The notes under the pieces were generated by a model. The model made no database searches. It worked only from the letters and a program-made list of their open reading frames with translations, and was not told the DNA's origin. DNA of 64,000 bases. Origin: Casuarina equisetifolia (taxonomy: Eukaryota; Streptophyta; Magnoliopsida; Fagales; Casuarinaceae). Each line of letters starts with the position of its first letter. Within the stretch, counting starts at the first letter, position 1. Positions 11,868 through 24,483 of the stretch are shown here, piece after piece. The stretch lies in the NCBI GenBank assembly GCA_028551475.1, contig CM052355.1:9362001-9426000 (forward strand), in the 5' to 3' direction. Position numbers and translations under genes: made by a program.

Positions 11868-13713
11868 ATTTGATCATTAAAGTGCTTGGTACCCTTTTTA
11901 TTTTCGGTCCATGAGTGTTAGTTTGACTTATAATTCTGTCATTCTTAGGCAGCCAAATTTTCTTTACTTTGTAAGCCTTTCTAAGTCTTACGAGACATTT
12001 ATCAAAACTATGACCAATATAATTGCAAAAAGAACATTTATCATTATGCAATGAAATTGAACATTCTTTTTCTTTAAAAAAATGAGTAAATGATTTTGAT
12101 TTGCCATTCAATTTATATCCTAGTCCCGCTTTATCATATATACCTCTTTGAGAGTTTAAAATCCTATTTAACATGTCACTACCCTTCATAAATTTCTTTA
12201 ACAGCAAATTAGTTGCATCAAGTTTTGATTTCAAGTCACCATTTTCTTTTTCTAGCTCAAGGACTCTATTCTTAAGATTTTCAACACACACATGTGAGTT
12301 GTTTTCAACATGTATTTCAGCATCAGAACATGCACTAATATCACAAAAAGTTTCTGTTTCTATTGTCATGTTTTCATATTTATTTTGTTTCTCATACATG
12401 TCATTCATGCAAGCATCATATTTCATATATGCATTAGCAGAAATACTAATCTTATCATTCACAAAAATTGAAGCATCCTCCTGTTCAGTTTCATCTCTAC
12501 ATGTAGCAGTTGCTGTACTTTGTTTATTATGTACATTAGTTAAAACAGTTTTATTAGCATGTACATAAGTCAACATTTTCTATTTTTCAGATTTATTTTT
12601 TGCTTTTAACTTTTTGTATTTATCTTTTAATTTATTTGCATACTCAACTAAATCAGAAAATGCAGTTTCTAACTTAGTGTTTATTTGAAGAAACAGTTCA
12701 GAATCATTTACCTCACTATTATCTTCCTTGAGAGTTGTTGTTGCAGTTAGGCATAGATGTGCAACTTCTTCTTAAGTTTCTTCATCAGATGAGGAGTTCT
12801 CATCATCCCAGGCAACAATCATAACTTTCTTTTTGTTCTTGTTGTTTCTCTTCTTGATCATCGGACAATCAATCTTGATGTGTCTTGGTTTTCTACATTC
12901 ATAACACACATTCTCCCTAGGTTCATTTGATTCTTTTCTCCTACTTTGCCTTATATTTTTACTTAATCCTCTTATTAGAAATTTTCTAAATCTCCTAGCT
13001 ATAAGCGCTACTTAATCATTTTCTAACTCTTCCTCTTCAACATTTTCAACTTCTACTTTAAGTGCAAGTGATCTTCTGTTTTCCTTCTCTTTTTCTCTTC
13101 TTATAAGTTGCATTTCATGAGTTTTAAGAGAACCTAGCAAGTCATCTAAGGTCAACACATCTAGATCATGAGCTTCTTCTATGGCCATCTTTTTAGGATC
13201 CCAACTTTCGGGTAGGGATACTAACATCTTTCTTACCATTTCCTCAATTGTATAGGTTTTTCCTAACAATTTAAGCTAAAAAATAATTTCAGTGAATCTA
13301 CCAAACATGTCACTAATGGTTTCAAAATCTTTCATAACAAATAATTCATAGTCATGTGTAAGCATAGTGACTTTGTAAGACTTTACCTTTTTAGTTCCTT
13401 CATAGATGACTTCTAATTTATCCCAAATCTCTTTACCGGTGAGGCAAAAGGATACTTTGTTAAACTCATGTGCTCTAAGACCACTATAGATCATATTCAT
13501 GGACTTAGCATTTAACCCCATTAGTTTAGCTTCATTTTTTGACCACTCATCAGTTTTAAGTAATGTAATACCTTTCCTGATTACTTACCAAGCTTCTGAA
13601 TCTTGGTCTATTACAAAGAGTTGCATTAATTGTTTCCAATGCCTAAAATTAATGCCATCAAACAAGGGAGGTTTATTAAACCCTGTAATAGCTAAACCTT
13701 TGCCAGAAGCCAT
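11821..13713 (-). pseudogene. copia gag with CCHC knuckle
   Basis: The gag region starts at an ATG at 13711-13713, just inside the primer-binding site. It is broken by stops near 13590, 13273 and 13011. The pieces 13276-13521 and 13012-13269 read as copia capsid (MNMIYSGLRAHEFNKV, KEIWDKLEVIYEGT). At about 12863-12908 a CCHC knuckle C-YE-C-RKPR-H-IKID-C is readable. A later piece, 11821-12576, includes CSFCNYIGHSFDKC and overlaps the protease start. Nucleic-acid packaging was its role. Confidence 0.82.
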
Positions 13714-13755
13714 AGTATGGATCTACTATAGGATCTTAATCCTTTTAATCAGAGA

Positions 13756-13774
13756 ACCTGGTTCTAATACCAAT
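13756..13774 (-). other. Degenerate initiator tRNA-Met primer-binding site
   Basis: Immediately inside the 5' LTR the minus strand reads TTGGTATTAGAACCAGGTT. This resembles the usual copia primer-binding sequence TGGTATCAGAGCC, complementary to the tRNA-iMet 3' end, with two substitutions. Confidence 0.75.
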
Positions 13775-15393
13775 TGTTGGGTTTTATGGCTTAACAAGAA
13801 GGGGGGGTTGAATTGTTAATCTAACAATTATATACTTTTCTTGACAATAAAAGTTCAATTCAATTAAGTAAGCAATTAATAGATTAACAAGTAGTAAACA
13901 TTCAAAATTATTCAAATCAATAAAGAGCAAGAGAGCAAAGACCCAATTTACCACGGTGGTTTGGCACTCAATCCTTGAGTCCTATGTCCACCCTCTTATC
14001 CTTTAATCAAACCGATTGAAGTCTCCTTTACTCAACCAGATTATGAGAACACGTTCTCCCTAATCCAAATAATTCCTTCTCAAAGGAATTCTCAAGTCCG
14101 AATACAAGTTATGATCAAAAGATCATATACAATAGCAAATCCCCAAATAATATGATAGTTTGAGGGATATTATTAATCAGAGGAGCTATTCAAGTATAGA
14201 TAACAAAGTGCAAAGCTCCTATCACGAAATCCCTAATTTGAGTAAATTAGGGTTTCAAATTTTCCTTAATATTTATATGCAATGAATATTTTCAAGTGTA
14301 ATCAGCACATAAATAATGTTATACAAGCTATAATCAATTACATAATTGAAAAATAAGCCGAATAATCAAATATCACCGAACCCTTGTGAGTCACCAAGAG
14401 ATGAGCGAACTTGAATCAAGTAATAAGTGAGCTCAAGAGATTTTCTTTGCAAAGAGAACACTTCAAATAGATGTAGATCATCAATCAATCCCTTCACACA
14501 TACATCCCCTTTAAGTAAAGAACAAATCTAGGGCTTTTTTAGATCAAACCTGAACCATAGCCTTCTTCCCGTTAGGAACAGTGACCTATCTATCAAATCG
14601 ACCTCATTTCACTTCTCAGAGCTTCAATCTGACCGTTCTGACATCCAGTCTCCTTCAAAATCCTCCCGTTGAGGATTCGGCACTCGAGAGAATAGAGGTG
14701 ACACCGGAGACGTGTTTTTCATCGAGGGACAGTGGCTAGGGCAAAATGATCGAGAACCCTCTTATGTGCATCTCTGATAAGTGAGACAACGTCGTAGCAA
14801 GCGCACCTTTGGTAAGTGAGACGACACCGTAGCGAGCGCACCTCTAGCAAGTGAGACGACACCATAGCGAGCACGGGTAGGCCTCCTTCAGCAAGGTCGG
14901 GCCGTAGCGAACTCGAGCCATGTCACAGAATAGCGGTCCAGTAGCAAAAGGTCCAACAGATAATTATTGTCCAATATCAACAGGGTCCAGCAATCAAAAC
15001 ATAGTCCAATAATGTAAGCACGGTCCAATAATATAAGCTTTTATAAAGTTCACATTTTGGTGTAATATATATCTTACCTTTGAACTGATATCAAGTTAGA
15101 ATCAAGGCTCCTCATGTTCCTACAAGTGCATAAAGCCAAGTATCATATTTCTTAATAAAATGTTCAAATATATTTTTTGGCATCATACACAAATATACTT
15201 CGAAAAAAAAACTTTAAGAATATGTTTTATGAAGGAATGTAGGAACCCGGTTACTTTATAATATCATTAATTGATATTATAATTTGTACATCTTTTATTT
15301 CCTATGATTTTCTTTTGTACATATGAAAAACATATTTCAAGAATTATATTTACCAAAATATTTTTAGTCACCACAAAACCATATTTTCCAACA
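13775..15393 (-). repeat. 5' LTR of the copia element
   Basis: Direct repeat of 6737-8353. It is the 5' LTR because the element lies on the minus strand, and it would hold the promoter. It differs from its partner by scattered substitutions and tiny indels only. Confidence 0.92.
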
Positions 15394-16827
15394 CCCTCAA
15401 ACAAACCCATTATTAAAGGAATAGGGTATTTTGTTTTTATGGTTACCTTGTTCAATGTCCAATAATCAATGCATAACCACATTGATCTATCCTTCTTTAC
15501 TTAAAATAGCACAGGAGCTCCATATAAGGCCTTCGAAGGTTGAATGTACCCCACATCAAGTAATGTCTTCAACTGTTTCCTAAGTTCCTCCAACTCAAGT
15601 AGGTGCATTCTATAAGGGGCCTTTGTTGAAGGCTTCATTCTTGGTTCTAGGTTTTAGGTCAATGGCATGATTAACTTCCTTCCTAAGAGGTAATTGCTTA
15701 GGCATTTATAGAGGCATCACATCCTTGTTCTCTTCAAGGAGTTCACGAACTTCTTTAGGAAGATTCTACTCCTTCACAATCTCCTCCTTTTCTTTCAACA
15801 TGGCCAAATAAGTCTCTTTGCCTTTTTGTATCCCTTTCTTCAACTGCAAGGTAGAAAGACTTATTTATGCAAGACCCATAGCCTTCATAGGAACCATGCA
15901 TGATGTATCACTTGCGAAAATGCATAGACAATTATGTGTAGGGTAGGAAAAGCATTAGCTTTGTGGAGGAAGTCTAACCCAAGGACCAACTTGTAGTCAT
16001 CCATAACTACCACCATAAGGTCCACCTTCCCCTTCCATTTGCCTTTACATAGGACCACTCCTTGAGCAATACCATACACTAGCCACATAGTGTTATTCTC
16101 CATTTTTAGTGAACGGATATCCTTCTTCACCAAAAGACAACTTCTAAGTTTCTCTTGGTGTAATAAAATTGTGTATTGCATCCATGTCTACCATTACTCT
16201 AACTTACTTGTTGTTGGTTGTACATTTCACATACAATAAAGATCTCACAGCTGGTCTTAAGGTCTTCCCTTCCTTCAAGTTAAACATTTGAAGGGCTACC
16301 AAATACCCATCCTCCATTAGAGTCTCTTTTTGGACCATATCCTGCTCCATAGCATTCAACAATCCCTTTTTTGAGCAATCATTCATATAGTATAGGCCTC
16401 TACATATGAAACAAGAAAGATTACCTTTCCTTGTGTCACCATCACGATTAGAAAGTGATCTGTTACCTCCATTCTAGTTTAACAAGGCTCCATTTTGGTT
16501 GAATGAGGGTTGACTTCCTCTTTCTCTTTCCGAATTGTTAGTCCAGGTAGATGGTCTAAATAAAACATTCATCCACCTATAATCTGACAAGGTTTCCATA
16601 TTGAGGTAGCTTGACTAAGTTTGGTCACATCTTGCCTTTCAATCTCTTCCTTTGTCCACTTTTAGAGGTCACTCACAAAAAAGAACAAAAGAGTCTTCGT
16701 AGCATGTCCTTTAGGTACAATGCTACATCAATGAATACTTATACATATACTCACAGAGTAGTTGTATGCCTTAAGTCCCTTAGCACCTCATAAGCCCTCT
16801 AGTCTTTATTCTTTGGGAGGAACTACT
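15394..16827 (-). pseudogene. Ty3/gypsy relic: RT N-terminus, protease, gag knuckle
   Basis: This continues the gypsy element interrupted at 6736. Minus-strand 15267-15482 includes [16 protein letters not shown] (RT palm start). About 15885-16181 reads as the retropepsin/linker (VVVMDDYKLVLGLDFL). About 16380-16440 holds a CCHC-like knuckle (CFICRGLYYMNDC) in which the His position is Tyr. Beyond about 16560 the similarity fades. Stops and frameshifts are throughout. Confidence 0.75.
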
Positions 16828-18402
16828 TGGTGGAAAAAGATATGTTTTGGTTGTGAAAAATTTTGGTCACCTATAATGAATAAATGTTTTTCATATCGTA
16901 GTGTGCAAACATTGAATGTCAAGGAAGTAAAAAGTGCGTAAATTATAATATTAATCAATGTTATTATAAAGTAGTCGGTTTCCTACATTCTTTCATTATA
17001 CAACTTCATACAAGCCTTGGAGAAATATTTTTGTATAAAATAAGAGCTGAAAAAATATACTTGGTTACTTTAAAGAAAAATGATACTTGGTTTTATGTGC
17101 TTGTAGGTACATGTGTTTCAAGGATCAAAGATTCTATTATGAAGGCTAAAATCATAATATAAGAGCCTGATTATACAAGCTTGAAGCAAATCCAAGTGAA
17201 GTTATTTACTAGCTAGTCTAAACCTAAGTAAAGTCATTTATCAGTTAGTCCAAGACCCACATGAAGCAAGCCAAGTCCAAGCCCACATGGTGTTTTACTT
17301 ATTAAGCTAAACTAAGTCTGTTGTTCCTAAGGCCCACAAGTTCAACCCATGTGATTGATTAATCAAACCAAGCCTAAGCTAATCAGAGTGACACCACTTC
17401 ACTTACATATGAAACATGGCCGTTTCACTTAAGCCGTGAAAAGGTAACTTAATCCAGTGAAATAGAGATGATGCCTTAAAGCCTTGAATAGATAAACTAC
17501 TCTCTCGCTTCTCTTTGTTGCCGATTCTCCAATGAGAAGAATTCTAAGTTGATAAAATGTCAAAACGACTATTTGTTGCATTAATCGTGGTCTCCATTGT
17601 TGGATGATAGAGATTACATCAAACATCAATAGGAAAATCACTACAAGAAGATCAAGTAAGAAAAGAAACCCTAGAAAGCTTAAGTTCCTTGAATATGCTA
17701 TAAAAAGATGTTCTTTGAGGTTCTTAAGAGCTTTTGCATGAAATACTATTGAGAGATTGTGAAAAAAATTAAAGTTATGAAAGCTTATACTCTTGTGATT
17801 AAGTTCTTTGATCTTTGGTGAAAGCTTGGATCTTTAGTGATATTTTTTTACATTCATATTATTATGAATATTCACTTTTAGATTGAGTTGTTTATGTGCT
17901 GATTAAATAATGATTATCATTTGCACATAAATCACTTTGTAAATCTAAAACCCTAACTTTATAATAATTGAGGGTGTCATGATTAAAGCTTGAATTAACT
18001 TTGTATATCTTCAATTAGCTCTTTGTTAAGCAATATTCCTCAAAATCATATATCATTGAGGACTTACTATTGTACTAAGGTTGAGTCAACCTTATACCTG
18101 TAATTGAGAACTATTTAACTCCTTGTGGAGGAGTTGGAAGTGTAGGAGAAGGTTTTCTTTTAACTTTGAAGTAAAATGGACTTCAATCTGGAGGAAAAGG
18201 GTAGAAGTACGTGACAAGGGCCAAACCATCGTGTAAATCTTTCTCTCATCTTTTTTGTGCTTATCTCTCTTGTTGTTTGATCTCATTATCTATGAATTTC
18301 ATTTGATTTCATGAAAAATGAGTGAGCCCAAATTAGAAGTGAAGAATCTAAGGTTACCAATTCAACCCGCACCCCCTTCTTGGTAAGCCATTAAACCTTA
18401 CA
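16828..18402 (+). mobile_element. Degenerate Ty1/copia 5' LTR, plus orientation
   Basis: This is the same LTR family as 555-3484 and the copia LTRs at 6737 and 13775, but more diverged. It runs from about TGGTGGAAAAAG to TTAAACCTTACA. It is followed directly by a primer-binding-like sequence (TTGGCATCTAGAGCTAGG) and a gag start, so it is a 5' LTR. The rest of that element is absent. Confidence 0.72.
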
Positions 18403-18756
18403 ATTGGCATCTAGAGCTAGGTTCTTTGATATTTAAAGGCTTAACATCCTAGAGTAGATCGATATAATGGTTGTAGAGAAAGGAGTAGCTATCATGGGGT
18501 TTAATAAACCACCATTGTTTGATGGCCTTAACTGTAGGAATTAGAAACAATTAATGCAAGTCTTTATTATTGGTCAAGACCCCAAAGCTTGGCAAACTAT
18601 CATAAAGGGTACTACACTACTTGAAATTGATAAGTATAGTAAAAATGAAGCTAAAGTCAGGGGGTTAAATGCAAAGGCCATGAACATGATTTATAGTGGT
18701 CTAAGAGCTCATTAGTTTAACAAAGTATTCTCTTGCCTCACTAGTAAAGAGATATG
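18403..18756 (+). pseudogene. copia gag N-terminal fragment
   Basis: Plus-strand reading from about 18467 gives a gag start closely related to the intact copia element's gag (GFNKPPLFDGLN, then GLNAKAMNMIYSGLRAH), with several stops. It stops matching at about 18756, inside the KEI motif, where gypsy gag begins on the other strand. It is a truncated relic. Confidence 0.75.
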
Positions 18757-19347
18757 AGTTAAGTTAACAGCATCATTTGTGACTCCATTGTATTTGATCA
18801 TGTCACATATTTCAAGAAAAGCCCCAATTTAAGCATTCAGATCATCATTTGGTAGCATAATGAATTGTATGAAATTTTGAAGCATTTGGATGATTGTTGG
18901 CTTGATTTCAAAGTTGTTCGCTTGAATTGCAAGCCTCTTAATGCTTGATGTGGAACCTTGAACTGTTAATGCAGCATAGTTTTTCAAAAATTTGTATGGA
19001 TCATCATTGTCTGCCATTCTTCTAGCTTCACTTCTTTGTTCTCCTAGCTACTTTCATTGCCTTCTGAGAATGAGTTCAATTTCTGGATCAAGATCGATAA
19101 GTTGTCTTCCTTGGCTATGGGCCATACACTTCTGCAACACCCCTGAATAGTAACAACTTAAAAAAATAATTTTTTTTAAATTTATTTTTCAAAGAAAAAC
19201 TAACAATAATAAAGCAAAAGAAAAAAAAATCTAACAAAAAAATTGACTTTTTTTAAAGAAAATAAAAGCTAGATTAAACTTAGAATTATTCAGTATTAAT
19301 ATTAATTAGTAGTAAACAACCAATCCCCAGCAATGGTACCAAAAACT
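18757..19347 (-). pseudogene. Ty3/gypsy gag fragment with PBS-like sequence
   Basis: The minus-strand frame 18829-19017 reads as plant gypsy gag (QANNFEIKPTIIQMLQNF) and continues with stops to about 18757. Next to the LTR, at about 19326-19343, the minus strand reads TGGTACCATTGCTGGGGA. This resembles the widespread plant gypsy primer-binding sequence TGGCGCCGTTGCCGGGGA. It lies just downstream of the 5' LTR at 19348-20821. The 3' part of the element is missing. Confidence 0.75.
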
Positions 19348-20821
19348 TGTTCAATGAATTTTAGATGTGAGTAAACATGTTGAACAAGTAATATAATGAT
19401 AAGAAAAGTATCATCTCGTAGAGATTGGTAAATACCAGACTAATTAAGTACCAATAGTAAATTAATCCTAAAATTTATTTAGCAAATCAAAAGACAATTG
19501 ATGATGAATTAAAAAAAATCAAGACTAATTGAAATTGAATCCAAGTAAGAAAAATAATTATGAGAAACATGTTAGAGCATCTAATTTCACCATAACTATT
19601 ATATATAAATTTTCATAGTTTATGCCTGCAATAATGATAATACCTATGTGATGATGAAACTTCCTAGTTTATTTACTATCCTATGTCTAGATATAGTAAA
19701 TCTATTTAGTTTATTAATTTACTATTTCTCTATATGTAAATTAAAACAAACCAAATACATTAGGATCTATGAACATTCCTAATTTACAATAAATCTTTCG
19801 ATCATCTCATCACCAAAAACCACATAAACAACATGGTATATGTTTATCCATATTTAATTCATGATTCTATATTATAAGAAGCAACTGCATATTATTACCT
19901 CTCAATCTCTAACATGCACATCAAATCATTTAAGTGGTGGCCAATCACTTAAAAGTATTAAGCAGAATAGTTAAGCTAATAGTTAAGCATTAAGCATTAA
20001 GCATTGAACATTAGTTAAGCATTAAGCATAATAGTTAAGCATAACTCATATAAATAAAATATCGTACAAAGTATTGAAATTTATCAAATTCACATCATCA
20101 TAGTTAAGCTACATCTTTGCTATAACAAAAGGAATTTAGAACATAATGAAATAAAAAACCAAAACAATAATAGAAATTAAGCAAAACATCTTAAATAAAA
20201 AACAGAAAAGTTGTCACCATATTGTCTTCTCTTCAAGACTTCTTTACAAAATTCCTACAAATTAAACCAAAATCAATAATGATATGACGTAGAGGTAAGC
20301 TTTTATGCCTCTATCTCTCTCTTTCTTTCTTAGTTTCTCTTTTCTCCTTGATTTTCTCTCTCTTCCTTGGTTCTAGTGGCACCCCCTTTTTCTCTCCTTT
20401 TCTTCTCTTTTTCTTTTGTCTTGTGCAGTGCCTCCTCTCTCCCGTAATTCACTTTGCTTTTCTTTTTATGTTGTCTTGGCAGGCGTGCCCTAAGATTCTC
20501 TCTTCACAATTCATGCCTATTTCCTTTCCCTTTTTACGTTTTTTTTCTCTTTTTTTTTTTTTCCTTTTTCCTTCTCTTTTACACATTGCTTTCTTTTTTT
20601 CTTTCTTTTTTCCATTCTTTTCCTTTTTGTCTTTTTCATCTATTTTGCATGTTGCCTTGCTTGTAACTTTCTTTTCCTTTGCTTATCATGCTCTTTTGGA
20701 ATTTGCTGCATAAATAAAAAATATTTAAATAAATATATAAAAACTTAAATGTTACATCACAAAACTTGTAGTATTTATATCCTAAAATAGTTAAAATAAT
20801 TCTATAAAAATAGAGTTATCA
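19348..20821 (-). mobile_element. Ty3/gypsy 5' LTR, third copy, with pyrimidine-rich expansion
   Basis: The ends match the solo LTRs at 1907 and 4504 (TGTTCA ... GAGTTATCA). It is about 220 bp longer, largely because of a T/C-rich tract at about 20290-20690. That tract makes hydrophobic spurious open frames (20348-20713) which I do not consider genes. The adjacent gag fragment and primer-binding site show it is a 5' LTR. Confidence 0.8.
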
Positions 20822-22058
20822 CCGGGCACCATTTTACACAAGGCTATAAGGAATTATGAAATCTGCAAGGGAAGAGCAAATAGTTTAAGAACATACTAAT
20901 GAGTAGTTCAAATAGGAAATAAGCCAGTTTAGAGAAGGAAAATGTTTCCTTTGTGCAAGCTTTTTGTCTAACCTAGAAAACCTACAAAAACTAATAAAAT
21001 CAAATCACAATGTAGTAGATCGATTGAAAATTAAATCAAGCCTGTGGCACGCAGCCCATGCTACTAGTTATTGTAAAAGGCTTTAGCGTTGGGTTGTATT
21101 ATGGGATTGCTTTTATTGATTCCAATTCCATAAAGTTTCAAAAATCCAAGCTCAACAAGATGAGTTGCTCCGTTCATTGAAGGAATTCATGATGGCTAGT
21201 AAAACCGGTGTCGACCAGGACAAGCCACTGTCATCGTCAACTAATGGCAACACTGTTTCTACCTCAAACCAGGCGACTCGCAAGGTTGTTGTTAGGGACA
21301 AAGTAGGTACTAAATCAAACCAACCAGCGGGTGATCCACTGTGGCCATTGCCCACCTCCACCATGTGTAGTTGGCATGTGTCGGACGGACGATATTGATA
21401 CATCATCGTTGAAGACATAGACTAGGACAATCTGCAGTTTCAAGGTCATTGAAAGACCGAAAACTGCTGCAAAAACAATGGGTCAGGTCATGGACAAAAC
21501 CCTAACTTGTGAGGTTACGGGGCTGACCCATCTCTAAATTGGGGGTTTCCTGGCCATGGGCTGCAGTAGGACCCTTACTAGGATGAGCGGCCTCCCAGAA
21601 TCAGTCAATTTCCAAATAACCATCAAGAAAATACCAGGGTGGGCTGCAAGCAGATTTTCAACCCGAGAGCACATGAGGCCAACCCGTCCACCAACTAGCC
21701 TTTCCATAGCTAGGGATACACGCCTAAGGCCCTAACATACAATCTTTTTTCTAAGAAATCAATCCCGCCGCAATGCAATAGTGGAAAAAAAAAAAAAAAA
21801 AGCAATACAACATATTCTACTTGCTAATAGTATGATAATTGAGCAAGCAATAGCAACACCCAATAGTCAAATCACTAACAAAGTCAAGGTAGTAAAGCAT
21901 AGAGATGCTCAGTAATGTCACATTTTTTATGAGCATATTGTAGCAAACAAATGGCCTAAACGCTTCTGAGTGTGAATGTATTGGGCCTTTTTTTTTTTTT
22001 TTTTTGGAAGTGCTCCTCCTTTATTTATAACCTTTTTTCCTAAGTTGATTTCCCCCTC
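20822..22058. other. Unassigned region between gypsy LTR and inverted repeat
   Basis: No gene is recognised. A 77-aa plus frame (21165-21398) has no motif I know. Given the copia pol downstream on the same strand, part of this could be its decayed gag. Poly-A (about 21784-21801) and poly-T (about 21989-22005) runs are present. Confidence 0.4.
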
Positions 22059-22252
22059 TTTCTTCATAGATGTTCTACCTTTATCAATTCAAATTTGAAC
22101 AATAAAGGAAATAATTTGGAATAGACATTGCGGAAGAAAATATAGGTAGAAAATTAACATTGATAAAGGTCGAACAGTTATGAAGAAATCTACCTATATT
22201 TCCTTCTACAAAATCTACTCTAAATTATTTCCTTTATTGTTCAAATTTGAAT
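22059..22252. repeat. Interleaved inverted repeats (A-B-C-A'-C'-B')
   Basis: Three inverted-repeat pairs share about 195 bp. A is 22060-22088 with A' at 22159-22187. B is 22089-22120 with B' at 22220-22252, both containing TCAAATTTGA and AATAAAGGAAATAATTT. C is 22132-22153 with C' at 22185-22208, both containing the CTACCTATAT motif. Pairing of A with A' conflicts with nesting of the others, so alternative folds are possible. It may be a rearranged MITE-like element. Confidence 0.65.
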
Positions 22253-22458
22253 TCACAACGTGAATTTGTTCAGTAGCTTTCCCTCTTAGTAAGCATAATG
22301 TATAGGCTACAATTGTATCTCTATCCATAGTTTTCATATTGACAAAATACCATAACTAGAGACCTTCATCATTTGAATGCTTCATATTTTGTAGCTGAAT
22401 CATTGCATGGTTTTGCTGCCTATGTGCCCTCAACCGTTTTTATTTGATGATGATGTAC

Positions 22459-24480
22459 TATTGTCATCACCTTTGGTCCCTCTTGTGTCTCATGTTGTTC
22501 CTTTGCCGACCCCATAGCCTTGCTTGGACTCCTCGACATGCCCTCCATCTATGCTTATCCAAGGCCTTCTTGCCCTAGTGGACCCACTAGTTGCTTTAGA
22601 CTCCATTACGAATGACTCCTTAGCCATTGTCCCATACATGTCACCTCCAATGCCTTTGGCTCTAGCTCTTGCTCTTGCTCTTGCTCTTGCTCTTATGTTG
22701 CCTCCAGCTTCCAATTTGACTCCTCTTTCAATGCCTCACCATTCTAGTTGTATCACTTGGCCCCCTACTTGGACAACATATTTTATTTGCTCAAGTGGTG
22801 GTCCTTTAAGCTCTTATTATTTCAATTTTGACCTCATTTCCTTAAATCATCTTTGTTGCATCAACCGAATTTCTGCTGAACCGGAATCCTATTCTTATAT
22901 TAAGGTGGCTAAGGATCGAACATGGCAACAACCCATGGAAGTTGAACTTTGAGCTCTTGCTAACAACTTTACGTGGGATGTTGTTCCTTAGCTCTTTCAT
23001 CGCTGACCAATTAGGAGTACAAATGAATTTATAAGACCAAATATCATACTAATGGTTTTGTTGAATGCTACAAAGCTTGTCTCACAAGTAAGAGCTATAC
23101 CTAGAAAGAAGGTTTTGACTACTAAGATATTTTCTCTCTTGTGGCAAAGGATGATACAATTCATTCCTTCTTAGCCACGGTTGCTTTATGTAATTGGTCT
23201 TTGCATCAAATGGATGTCCATAATACATTCTTTCATTTTGATTTGGATGAAAAAATCTACATAGATCTTTCTTCAAGATTACACAGACAAAAGGCGTCTT
23301 GGATTTGTCATCTATATAAATCCATGTATGGGCTCAAGGCCTTTTGTTAATGCTATGTCAAGTTTATTTCAACATTGCTTTTGACAAAATTTCGACAATC
23401 TCATTATAATTATGCCCTACTTATTTGGCAACATGGTACTTCTTTCATATGTTTGGTCATATATGTGAACAATATTTTAATCATAGGTAATGACGTCTTA
23501 GTTATTGACTAGTTCAATAAATATTGATGCTTTACCTTTCATATTAAAGATTTAAGGCCTCCTAAATAGTATTTAGGTATTAAGATTGCATGATCAAATA
23601 AATGAATTTGTCTTAGTTAGTGTAGATTTATTTTGGAGATCATTTTTTACGTTAGTTTGTTAGGATGCAAACTAGTAGTCATTCTCTTTAAGCAAAACCT
23701 ATTTCTCACAACACTTGAATATGATGAAAGGGTGTTGCTGCTAGATAAGGATCCCTTACTCAATGGCCTTTTTAGTTATTAGAGATTAGTTAGGAAGTTC
23801 AACTACCTTACCATGACAAGACTAGACATTTGCTAGGTCATCTAAGTCCTCAGCTAGTTCATGCATACATTGAAACAATCTCACATGAACGTTGCTTTAA
23901 AAGTTATAAAATACTTGAAAGGATGTCCAAGACTTAGAATTCTTGTATATTGAGATTGCAACATGGTGATGACAACATATTGATATATTAATTACATCAC
24001 TTATTTCATGAGTTAAAGGTCAACAACAAGTTTCTACGTTAAATTAGGAAATTCTCTTCTATCATGGAAAACAAAGAAATAATCAATAGTCTCCCTATCA
24101 TATATTGATTTTGAATATTAAGTCATGACCAAAATTATTTATGAAGTTATTGGGTTGAGAGGGATACTTTGAGATCTTAGAGCCTTGGTAAAGGGTTTTA
24201 CACTGCTTTTTGGCAATAACGATGTAGTTCTAAAAATAGCAGCAAATCCCATAGTTCATGAAATGACAAAAAATATTGAAGTAAATTGTCACCTTACCAA
24301 GGACAAAATCCAATAAAGAATTATCAAGACGCAGGAGGTACAGACTACAAAATAACCTACCTATTGACATCTTTTCCAAAGCTCTTTATCATCAGCAACT
24401 TACGTATCTATTGAACAAGCTTGGTGCGTTTGACATTTAAAAACTGTCAAAATCGTTAGCTTGAGAGAGAGTGTGAAGAT
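22459..24480 (+). pseudogene. Decayed Ty1/copia pol (RT and RNase H), plus strand
   Basis: The clearest part is 23141-23350, which reads as copia RT (WSLHQMDVHNTFFHFDLDEK, then HLYKSMYGLKA). Farther on, the catalytic YVDD position reads YVNN near 23460. Near 24365 the RNase H end reads DIFSKALYHQQLTYLL. Stops occur throughout. A purine-rich stretch near 24460-24476 may be the polypurine tract. This is a different and older copia lineage from the element at 6737. Confidence 0.75.
22659..22694. repeat. GCTCTT hexamer microsatellite
   Basis: About five to six tandem copies of GCTCTT. It encodes an Ala-Leu run on the plus strand and an Arg-Ala run on the minus strand, which explains two low-complexity open frames here. 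Confidence 0.85.
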
Positions 24481-24483
24481 ATG

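Larger units (their letters stand above)
6737..15393 (-). mobile_element. Nearly complete Ty1/copia LTR retrotransposon
   Basis: Two long direct repeats (6737-8353 and 13775-15393) start TGTTGGGTTTTATGG and end TTTTCCAACA on the plus strand. They enclose a minus-strand gag-protease-integrase-RT-RNase H internal region in copia order. A degenerate primer-binding site and a polypurine tract lie at the expected inner edges. The two LTRs look very similar, so insertion is fairly recent compared with the host gypsy element, whose RT it splits. The flanking 5-mers (ATGTC left, CCCTC right) do not match, so the target duplication is lost or the ends have been altered. Total length is about 8.66 kb. 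Confidence 0.92.

Noticed and set aside
11227..12568. Several plus-strand frames of 79-131 aa
   Set aside because: All are antisense shadows of copia gag, protease and integrase.
13756..13774. tRNA-like sequence
   Set aside because: It is the copia primer-binding site, not a tRNA gene; no cloverleaf surrounds it.
20348..20713. 121-aa hydrophobic plus-strand open frame
   Set aside because: It lies in a T/C-rich tract inside a gypsy LTR; Phe/Leu/Ser richness follows from composition.
22490..22952. Overlapping open frames with Arg-Ala and Ala-Leu runs
   Set aside because: They are produced by the GCTCTT microsatellite and decayed copia sequence.
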